Translations under genes and position numbers: made by a program
Notes under the pieces: generated by a model
What the model saw: only the letters and a program-made list of their open reading frames with translations
What the model was told of the DNA's origin: nothing
Databases searched by the model: none
Source: Nocardioides sp. BGMRC 2183
GTDB taxonomy: Bacteria > Actinomycetota > Actinomycetes > Propionibacteriales > Nocardioidaceae
Length of the DNA: 64,000 nucleotides
Direction of reading: 5' to 3'
NCBI GenBank assembly: GCA_008123405.1
Contig: VSSA01000002.1
Span: forward strand, 344,294-408,293
Part shown: piece after piece, positions 58,793-64,000 of the stretch
Numbering within the stretch: the first letter of the stretch is position 1
How the letters are laid out: each line of letters opens with the position of its first letter

Positions 58793-59575
58793 TCAGCCGA
58801 TCTGCGCGCGGCCGCGCCTGATGATCCGGTCGCTGCGGGCGCTGACAGCGTCGGGGGAGAAGGTGGCTTCGGCCCAGGCGACGGAGCGCTGCGCCTCGAT
58901 GTCGATCGCCTCGGTCAGGGTGGTGCCGGTGGTCGCCCGATAGAGATCGAGGAACTCGGCGCGGATGCCGGGCTCGATCTCGGCCATCTGCTCGGCGATG
59001 CCGAGCGCCGTGGCCAGCAGGTCCTCGTCGGGCACCACGTGGTTGACCAGCCCCCAGACCAGGGCCTGGGCGGCCGTCACCATCCGACCGGTGAGGCTCA
59101 TCTCCCGGGCGCGCCGGACGCCGACGGCCTGGGGCAGAAGGTAAGTGAGTCCCCAACCGGGCAGCACCCCGACGCGGGCGTGGGTGTCGGCGAAGGCGGC
59201 GCTCTCGGCGGCGACCAGCAGGTCGCAGTGCAGGGCGAGTTCGAGCCCGCCGGTTGCGGCCGGCCCGTTGACCGCGCCGATCACTGGTGTGCTTAGCAAC
59301 GGCCACGGACGAGGGTCCCCGGCGAACGGTCCAACCTTGCGCATGTTGTCGCCGGTCGAGCCCAGCTCGCGCAGATCGAGGCCGGCGCAGAAGGAACTGC
59401 CGGCACCGGTCAGCACGATCGCCCGCACCTCCGGATCGGCGTCGCAGGTCGCCATCTCGTCGGCCAATCGAGCGAGCAGCGCGGAGTTCAGCGCGTTGCG
59501 TCGCTCTGGGCGGTCGAGTCGCACGATGGCCGCCGGTCCCTGCCGTTCGACGGTCACTGGGGAGTTGTCGGGCAT
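58793..59575 (-). CDS. Enoyl-CoA hydratase/isomerase family protein, 260 aa
   Basis: Crotonase fold with oxyanion segments FCAGLDLREL and VNGPAATGGLELALHCD. The first hydratase glutamate is kept in GGLELAL; at the second place the segment reads FADTHARVGVLPGWG with no Glu, so isomerase or another activity is as likely as hydration. The ATG at 59575 has no ribosome site, and TAGTAT on the minus strand lies six bases before the ATG, suggesting a leaderless transcript. First gene of a two-gene unit with the racemase-like gene, behind operator site q. Confidence 0.88.
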   Translation of the reverse strand: MPDNSPVTVERQGPAAIVRLDRPERRNALNSALLARLADEMATCDADPEVRAIVLTGAGSSFCAGLDLRELGSTGDNMRKVGPFAGDPRPWPLLSTPVIGAVNGPAATGGLELALHCDLLVAAESAAFADTHARVGVLPGWGLTYLLPQAVGVRRAREMSLTGRMVTAAQALVWGLVNHVVPDEDLLATALGIAEQMAEIEPGIRAEFLDLYRATTGTTLTEAIDIEAQRSVAWAEATFSPDAVSARSDRIIRRGRAQIG

Positions 59576-59580
59576 AGCAA

Positions 59581-59599
59581 AATACTACAGCGTTTGGTT
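59581..59599. promoter_or_regulatory. Candidate 19-bp operator (site q) between crotonase and SDR genes
   Basis: AATACTACAGCGTTTGGTT, only 5 bases from the crotonase start; the minus-strand -10 candidate TAGTAT lies inside it. Confidence 0.62.
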
Positions 59600-59650
59600 A
59601 AATGCCGGAAGGGCCGCACGCGCCGTGTGGCGTGAGTGAGGAGACTTCGC

Positions 59651-60577
59651 ATGAGTGACCGACTGCTCGGGTTCGGCTTCGAGTCGACTGTCGACGACGT
59701 CGTCGCGGGCGTCGATCTGACCAGCGTGCGCGCAGTGGTCACCGGCGCGACGTCGGGCATCGGTGTGGAGACCGCACGAGCCCTCGCAGTGACGGGGGCC
59801 CACGTGACTCTGGCCGTACGACGCGCAGAGCCGGGCCGCGACATCGCCCGGACGATCAGCGAGACGACCGGGAGCGACCGGATCGCGGTCGGCCACCTCG
59901 ACCTCGCAGACCTCGGCACCGTCCGCAGCTTCGCGGAGACCTACGACGGAGCTGTCGACCTGCTGGTCAACAATGCCGGGATCATGGCACTGCCTGAGGC
60001 CGAGCGCACTTCGTACGGCTGGGACCTGCAGCTGGCGACCAACTTCCTCGGCCATTACGCGCTGATCGCAGCGTTGGCGGACCGGCTCAGCGAGGGCTCC
60101 CGCGTCGTCTGCCTGAGCTCGGCCGCCCACCTGCGCTCACCCGTGGTCCACGACGACCTGCACTTCGACTACCGCCCGTATGACCCGTGGCTCGCCTACG
60201 GCCAGTCGAAGACCGCGGACGTGCTGCTCGCGGTGGAGACCCGTCGTCGCTTCGCCGACCGCGGGGTGCGGGCCTTCGCGGTGCACCCCGGGATCATCCA
60301 CACCGAGCTGCAGCGGCACATCGAGTGGGACACCAGTGAGCTGCCACTGAAGTCGGCCGCGCAGGGCGCCAGCACCTCCACGCTCGTGGCGACCGCGCCC
60401 GAGCTCACCGATGGTGCGGTGGCCGACCACCCGGTCTACTGGCAGGACTGCGCTGCGGCCCCCGTCGTCGCGGCACGTCCGCGCGGCTACTCCGGCGGCG
60501 TCGCGCCGTACGCCCTGGACGAGGGCAACGCGGCACGGCTGGGCGAGATCGCCGATGCGACTCTTGCTGCGTTGTGA
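59651..60577 (+). CDS. Short-chain dehydrogenase of the protochlorophyllide reductase/retinol dehydrogenase-like type, 308 aa
   Basis: Longer SDR subgroup with VVTGATSGIG, VRRAEPG (NADP(H)-type basic residue), HLDLADLGTVRSF, NNAGIM, NFLGHYALIAAL, CLSSAAH (catalytic serine) and YGQSK (YxxxK), plus a C-terminal extension that ends near residue 308. Members reduce carbonyls of hydrophobic substrates such as retinoids or other isoprenoids. The ATG follows GAGGAG. First gene of a plus-strand unit with the two small genes that follow. Confidence 0.86.
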   Translation: MSDRLLGFGFESTVDDVVAGVDLTSVRAVVTGATSGIGVETARALAVTGAHVTLAVRRAEPGRDIARTISETTGSDRIAVGHLDLADLGTVRSFAETYDGAVDLLVNNAGIMALPEAERTSYGWDLQLATNFLGHYALIAALADRLSEGSRVVCLSSAAHLRSPVVHDDLHFDYRPYDPWLAYGQSKTADVLLAVETRRRFADRGVRAFAVHPGIIHTELQRHIEWDTSELPLKSAAQGASTSTLVATAPELTDGAVADHPVYWQDCAAAPVVAARPRGYSGGVAPYALDEGNAARLGEIADATLAAL

Positions 60578-60602
60578 ATCGTCCGGGTCGGGGGGAGTAC
60601 CT

Positions 60603-60926
60603 ATGCAGGTGTTGGTGAGTGAGCACGCGGTCTCGGTCGTGGAGGTCGACATGTTGACGGCGCTCGCCGTCGCCTCCAGCCTCGACCCGACGGCCACTGA
60701 GCAACGGCTGCTTGCCGATGGTCTGGCCAGGGCCGGCGGCGACGCGACCCACGTCTGGCTCGACGTCTCCGCCCTCAAGGCGCGCGCGGAGCCGGTCGAC
60801 GCCGACGGTGCAGAGGGCGTCCGGGCCTGGGGGGCGTCGTACGACGCGATGATTTCCTATGCGCGGCGCAAGGGCTGGACGTCGCCCGATGGCACTCTCG
60901 TCCGCGCCCACCTGGAGCAGCGATGA
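60603..60926 (+). CDS. Hypothetical protein, 107 aa, partner gene of the HtaA-domain protein
   Basis: I do not recognise a family. It is a soluble protein without signal peptide, with a beta-rich start (MQVLVSEHAVSVVEVDMLTALAVASSL), a helix (TEQRLLADGLARAGG), the strand THVWLDVSALKARAE and a C-terminal region ISYARRKGWTSPDGTLVRAHLEQ. GGGGAG precedes the ATG. Its stop overlaps the start of the HtaA-domain gene (ATGA), so the two proteins are made together and may form a complex. Confidence 0.65.
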   Translation: MQVLVSEHAVSVVEVDMLTALAVASSLDPTATEQRLLADGLARAGGDATHVWLDVSALKARAEPVDADGAEGVRAWGASYDAMISYARRKGWTSPDGTLVRAHLEQR

Positions 60927-61414
60927 GTGCAACGGTCCCCGAAGGCCTGATGTGGGGCATCAAGAAGAGCTTCCTCGGCTACCTCAACCGGATGCCGGAC
61001 GCGAGGATGTCGGTGACCGGAGGTGCCAGCGTGGACGTGCGCCAGCGGTTCCTCTTCCCGCCCGACTCGGTGGATGACTTCTCCGCCGAGTCGGGCGAGG
61101 GGACGATCAGGTTCGGCGGTGACGTTCGGTTCTCCGGGCACCACGGCATGATGTTCGTGATGCTCACTGCGCCAGCGGTCACCTTCACCCCCGGTGGGGC
61201 CACCTTGAGTATCGCCGACCCGGAGAGCTACCCCGTTCTGGATCGGCGCCTGGATCTGCTTGACCTGCAGCCTGCCGGGTGGACCGACCACCACGGTGCT
61301 CGGCTTTTCGCGCCGATGCCGTCAGCGCTCAGGGCCGAAGGCGTCGCGCTCTTCAACGACGTCTATCCGGCCGGGGAGCCGTTCGATACGCTCTCGATCC
61401 GGGTCGCCGTCTGA
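60923..61414 (+). CDS. HtaA-domain protein without signal peptide, 163 aa
   Basis: The single domain matches HtaA: LMWGIKKSFLGYLNR at the start, SVTGGASVD, FLFPPDS, GTIRFGGDVRFSGHHGMMFVMLTAPAVTFTPG. HtaA domains are known from secreted or wall-anchored heme-binding proteins of corynebacteria. Here there is no signal peptide, no sorting motif and no heme-uptake gene nearby, so a cytosolic role in the catabolic island is suggested, perhaps binding a hydrophobic substrate or heme for the P450s. The second half (residues about 110-163) is a separate small region (GARLFAPMPSALRAEGVALFNDVYPAGEPFD) that also occurs in HtaA proteins. Confidence 0.78.
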   Translation: MSATVPEGLMWGIKKSFLGYLNRMPDARMSVTGGASVDVRQRFLFPPDSVDDFSAESGEGTIRFGGDVRFSGHHGMMFVMLTAPAVTFTPGGATLSIADPESYPVLDRRLDLLDLQPAGWTDHHGARLFAPMPSALRAEGVALFNDVYPAGEPFDTLSIRVAV

Positions 61415-61435
61415 GCGGCGCACCGGGGAGGGGCG

Positions 61436-62509
61436 TCAGGCAGTCGCGACGAAGTCGTCCCACCCCGCGGCCAGATAGTCGATGAACCGCGGGCCGACGT
61501 CCTCGGCGGCCAGTGCCTCCCGGGGGATCGGGATCGGACAGGTGCGGAACTGTGGATCGGCTGTCACTCGGCGAGGAAAGTCGTGGTGGATGATCGCCGC
61601 CGTCCCTACCGAGACATAGTCGAGCCCGCGGTCGAGGAGCAGGTGCGTCTGAGCGGCGGACCTGATGCCGCCGGCGGCGCCGAGTGCGACGCCGTGTCGG
61701 GGGAGGTCGGTGAAGTGGTCCAGCAGCCAGCCGTCGTACCCAGGCTCGGCCGGACCCTTGAAGGCGTCCCAGAGCGAGAGATCCAGGAAGTCGATCAGGC
61801 CCGAGGCCAGCACCTCGGCAGCGGTGACCCGTGCCTCGGCGAGGACGATGCCCTGGCGCTCGGTCGAGAGTCGGAGGCCGACCTGGAAGTCGGGCCCCGT
61901 CGCGGACCTGATGCCGCTGAGCACCTCGAGGAGAACGCGGGTCCGGTCGGTGAGCGAGCCTCCGTATCCGTCAGTGCGGGTGTTGTTGGTGCCGTCGAGA
62001 AACTGGGCGAGCAGGTAGCCGTGGGCGCCGTGTACCTCGACGCCGTCGAACCCAGCGGTCTCCGCGCGCACGGCGGCCGCGACGAAGTCACCGACCGCTC
62101 TCCCGATCTGCTTCTCGGACATCCGTACGGCGCCACTTGGCGCATGCGTGTACGGGCAGGCCACCGGTCGCCCCGTCAAAGCGGGCAGCGCTCGACGGCC
62201 GCCGTGGTGCAGTTGCACGATCGCAGCAGCGCCACCGTCTCGGACTCCGCGGGCGAGCCTGGCGAGACCGGGGAGGTGGTCGTCGGAGTAGATCCCCAGC
62301 TGGCCGGGAAAGACCTGACCTTCGGGGGAGACGTGCGTGGCGCAGGTCCGGACCATGCCGAAGCCGCCGTGCGCCCGCCGTACCAGCCAGCGGTACTCGT
62401 CGTCCCTAAGTCTCCCGTCCACGGCACTTTGCTGATTGGTCAGCGCGGCGAGTGCGAACCGGTTGGACCAGGCCGGCCCGTGGGGAAGGACGAGGGGCGC
62501 TGTGCTCAC
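61436..62509 (-). CDS. Old-yellow-enzyme-family NADH:flavin oxidoreductase, single barrel, 357 aa
   Basis: FMN-dependent alkene reductase or isomerase. The barrel is complete (SNRFALAALTNQQSA, RAHGGFGMVRTCATHV, VQLHHGGRRA, FDGVEVHGAHGYLLAQFLDGTNNTRTDGYGGSLTDRTRVLLEV, GRL-like FVSVGTAAIIHHDF region), but there is no Fe-S site or FAD domain, unlike the genes at 1, 22037 and 24100. I chose the GTG at 62509, with AAGGAG 11 bases upstream. Behind operator site r and divergent from the Nudix gene. Confidence 0.87.
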   Translation of the reverse strand: MSTAPLVLPHGPAWSNRFALAALTNQQSAVDGRLRDDEYRWLVRRAHGGFGMVRTCATHVSPEGQVFPGQLGIYSDDHLPGLARLARGVRDGGAAAIVQLHHGGRRALPALTGRPVACPYTHAPSGAVRMSEKQIGRAVGDFVAAAVRAETAGFDGVEVHGAHGYLLAQFLDGTNNTRTDGYGGSLTDRTRVLLEVLSGIRSATGPDFQVGLRLSTERQGIVLAEARVTAAEVLASGLIDFLDLSLWDAFKGPAEPGYDGWLLDHFTDLPRHGVALGAAGGIRSAAQTHLLLDRGLDYVSVGTAAIIHHDFPRRVTADPQFRTCPIPIPREALAAEDVGPRFIDYLAAGWDDFVATA

Positions 62510-62552
62510 GGTGACATCAACTCCTTGCGGCCGTGGTGGGCAACCCGAGGAT

Positions 62553-62571
62553 AATCTATTGTTGTTAGGTG
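62553..62571. promoter_or_regulatory. Candidate 19-bp operator (site r) between OYE and Nudix genes
   Basis: AATCTATTGTTGTTAGGTG; fits the outer arms with one mismatch and lies between the two divergent starts. Confidence 0.6.
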
Positions 62572-62610
62572 TAGGGCCGCGTGCCGATTCGTGGGAGAGG
62601 GGGATGAGAC

Positions 62611-63114
62611 GTGGGCTCCACGCCGAGCAACCTTGGTCCGCCGTCCGCCGTCGTGACGGAGCTCCCTCGCGGATCGACGTCCGCGATGACAGAGGCGCCT
62701 CGACGAACGGTGGTCGCAGTCGTGCTGGCATGGCGCGGCAGGATCGGCTTGTTCAAGCGCAGTGCGGCCGTCGCGCATGACCAGGGCTTGTGGCACTGCA
62801 TCTCAGGCTATGTGGAACCTGACGCCGTGCCCTTGGCGCAGGCGGTCATCGAGCTGAGCGAAGAGACTGGACTCTCCGTCGACGACCTGAGCGGCATCGT
62901 GCCCGGGCCCGTCCTCACGCTGGCGGACGCGCGAAGCGGTGACTGGACAGTGCACACCTTCCTCGCCTACACCGACCAGCGGCGGCTGCGATTGGATGGG
63001 GAGCACGACACCTATCGCTGGGTGCGCCCGCACCTGCTCGCGTCGTTCGATGGGCAGGTGACGTGGCTAAGCGACGTCGTCGAGGCGGTGTTGGGGCCGA
63101 TCGATCGGCGTTGA
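62611..63114 (+). CDS. Nudix hydrolase with a partly degenerate Nudix box, 167 aa
   Basis: Hydrolase of nucleoside diphosphates linked to another moiety. The fold is shown by TVVAVVLAWRGRIGLFKRS, WHCISGYVE and the Nudix helix AQAVIELSEETGLSVDDL. The core ELSEETGL keeps the metal-binding EE pair, but the consensus Arg before it is Ile and the first Glu of the box is missing, so activity or specificity may be changed. The GTG at 62611 has GGGGGATGAG ahead; the ATG at 62686 is the alternative. The gene may clean up CoA or NAD derivatives. Confidence 0.8.
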   Translation: MGSTPSNLGPPSAVVTELPRGSTSAMTEAPRRTVVAVVLAWRGRIGLFKRSAAVAHDQGLWHCISGYVEPDAVPLAQAVIELSEETGLSVDDLSGIVPGPVLTLADARSGDWTVHTFLAYTDQRRLRLDGEHDTYRWVRPHLLASFDGQVTWLSDVVEAVLGPIDRR

Positions 63115-63182
63115 TGTATCCGCGCCTGTAACCGGACGAGCGCTGCGACGATTTCCGCGATGTCCCGACTCGGTCGTGCGCC

Positions 63183-63779
63183 TCACGAGGCGAGGTAGGT
63201 CCCCAGCGTCTTCATGGTCTCTTCGAGAACGGTCATCAGGTCTGCTTCGTCGTCCGCGAGCCAGACCTCGTACGCCGTGATTGCCAGCGACAGGTTGATG
63301 TGACCGGCCAGCTGTGGTTCGAGATCGGTCGGCGCGCAGCCGCGTCGTTGGGCCACATAGTCGGAGATGACGCCGCGCCAGGCCGCGTACTGGTGGACGG
63401 AGTGGGCCTGTAGCTCTGGTGTGGTGAGGAGCAGCCTCATCCGCTCGCGGTGTGGCGGCTGCGCGCCCTGGGGGAAGCGGTTGAACTCGAGTACGGCGCG
63501 ATGCACCGCGTCGTGCACCGGGATGTCGGCGGGTGTGTTTTCGAGCACCTGCCGGAATCGGGACAGGGTGATTGAGAACTGGCCCCAGGGGATGTCGTTC
63601 TTGGACGGGTAGTAGCGGAACACGGTGCGTTTGCCGACGCCGACCTCGGCAGCGATCGCCTCCATCGTCGTGCCGGCGAAGCCGCGCTCGGCGAAGAGAC
63701 GAAAGGCGGCCTGCTCGATTGCCGCGTGGGTTGTCACCTCGGGCCGGCCGCGGACCGAGGCGCGAACGGGGGCGGCCAT
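63183..63779 (-). CDS. mftR: Mycofactocin-system TetR-type regulator MftR, 198 aa
   Basis: TetR regulator of the mycofactocin biosynthetic operon. The N-terminal DNA-binding domain (residues about 14-62) shows TTHAAIEQAAFRLFAERGFAGTTMEAIAAEVGVGKRTVFRYYPSKNDIPWG; the VGKRTVFRYYPSKND(I/V)PWG stretch is characteristic of MftR. The C-terminal domain binds acyl-CoA in the mycobacterial homologue. It is divergently transcribed from mftA with 118 bases between the starts, the usual arrangement. Two near-identical 18-bp direct repeats lie in that gap. Adjacent placement to the island suggests coordination of redox cofactor and catabolic genes. Confidence 0.88.
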   Translation of the reverse strand: MAAPVRASVRGRPEVTTHAAIEQAAFRLFAERGFAGTTMEAIAAEVGVGKRTVFRYYPSKNDIPWGQFSITLSRFRQVLENTPADIPVHDAVHRAVLEFNRFPQGAQPPHRERMRLLLTTPELQAHSVHQYAAWRGVISDYVAQRRGCAPTDLEPQLAGHINLSLAITAYEVWLADDEADLMTVLEETMKTLGTYLAS

Positions 63780-63804
63780 AAGGGGACGCTAGCACCGGAA
63801 ATGA

Positions 63805-63852
63805 TTTGTGACATCGAGTGCCGAAACTCCTTCCTTTGTGACACCGGTTGCC
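63805..63852. promoter_or_regulatory. 18-bp direct repeats in the mftR/mftA promoter region
   Basis: TTTGTGACATCGAGTGCC at 63805-63822 and TTTGTGACACCGGTTGCC at 63835-63852, 30 bases apart start to start, three mismatches. Candidate MftR-binding sites; unlike the 19-bp operator of the rest of the window. Confidence 0.5.
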
Positions 63853-63897
63853 ATTAGTGTGTGCCGGGCCACATCCCGAGAGCAACGAGGAGCAAGG

Positions 63898-63987
63898 ATG
63901 AACCCGGAGAACGAGCACGACGTGGAGCTGGCGGCCGAGGACCTGATCGAGGAGGTCTCGATCGACGGTATGTGTGGCGTGTACTGA
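63898..63987 (+). CDS. mftA: Mycofactocin precursor peptide MftA, 29 aa
   Basis: Ribosomal precursor of the redox cofactor mycofactocin. The short peptide has an acidic leader (MNPENEHDVELAAEDLIEE) and ends IDGMCGVY, the conserved C-terminus whose final Val-Tyr is decarboxylated and cross-linked by MftC and then released and glycosylated. The length is in the normal range. GAGGAG precedes the ATG. It is too short for ordinary ORF cut-offs but is unambiguous by its C-terminus and by mftR upstream. The next start codon overlaps its stop. Confidence 0.94.
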   Translation: MNPENEHDVELAAEDLIEEVSIDGMCGVY

Positions 63988-64000
63988 TGGACGCGCTGCT
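63987..64000 (+). CDS. mftB: First codons of a probable mftB (mycofactocin chaperone), cut by the window end
   Basis: ATG at 63987 shares a base with the mftA stop (TGATG) and reads MDAL before the window ends. In known loci mftB, the peptide-binding chaperone, follows mftA directly. Identification rests on position only. Confidence 0.4.

Noticed and set aside
989-62571. Reading the repeated palindrome as a KstR operator
   Set aside because: KstR sites have AAC and GTT two bases apart; here the spacing is three in essentially all copies.
1-64000. Mobile elements, CRISPR arrays, tRNA or rRNA genes
   Set aside because: No transposase or integrase motif, no regularly spaced repeats and no tRNA-like cloverleaf sequence was found; base composition looks even along the window.

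Overview
The window is very GC-rich, densely packed actinobacterial chromosome with many GTG starts and many 1-4 base stop/start overlaps. The gene families (F420/LLM-type flavoenzymes, many P450s, mycofactocin genes, a fused Liv permease) fit an actinomycete of the Nocardioides or mycobacterial kind; I cannot name the genus from sequence alone. I see no rRNA, tRNA, CRISPR array, transposase or phage gene, and no gene-free stretch longer than about 300 bases.

Layout. 1-933: end of an Fe-S/FMN/FAD oxidoreductase. 1073-5634: aldehyde dehydrogenase, solute-binding lipoprotein, fumarate-reductase-like flavoprotein, SnoaL-fold protein. 5721-10447: P450, a two-gene flavin monooxygenase set (LLM oxygenase plus flavin reductase fused to an IclR-like sensor domain), and a nitronate-monooxygenase-type enzyme. 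10535-14850: two P450s divergent from an SDR and a crotonase. 14851-18414: LLM oxidoreductase, FMN reductase, MFS exporter and a TetR regulator. 18481-20357: small unknown gene, VOC protein, EthD-like protein. 20474-27436: acyl-CoA ligase, two Fe-S old-yellow-enzyme-type reductases, an HMG-CoA-lyase-like enzyme and a PPOX-fold protein. 27423-30597: P450, atypical epimerase, P450-type ferredoxin, MarR regulator. 30765-38128: fused two-domain TPP-dependent E1, two more solute-binding lipoproteins, APH-fold kinase, hydrolase, SDR. 38371-45242: LivF, a LivH-LivM-LivG fusion, VOC, SDR, second atypical epimerase, crotonase. 45312-57929: racemase/CoA-transferases, hydrolase, LLM enzyme, thiolase, SDR, AceE-like E1, double acyl-CoA dehydrogenase, SRPBCC protein. 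57944-63114: racemase-like protein, crotonase, SDR, an HtaA-domain protein with an unknown partner, OYE-type enzyme, Nudix. 63183-64000: mycofactocin regulator mftR, the 29-residue precursor gene mftA, and the first codons of a probable mftB.

How it works together. The island reads as one large catabolic regulon: import by a branched-chain-amino-acid-type ABC transporter with three different binding proteins, oxygenation by P450s and flavin monooxygenases, oxidation and reduction by SDR, OYE and F420-type enzymes, CoA activation, methyl-branch epimerisation, beta-oxidation, and final C-C cleavage by lyase and thiolase. Eighteen copies of one 19-bp palindrome (AAYC-N11-GRTT, usually with inner TAAC-NNN-GTTA) stand before nearly every transcription unit, often over the predicted -10 box, which ties the units together. 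The methyl-branch enzymes suggest a terpenoid- or steroid-like alicyclic growth substrate, but that is inference.
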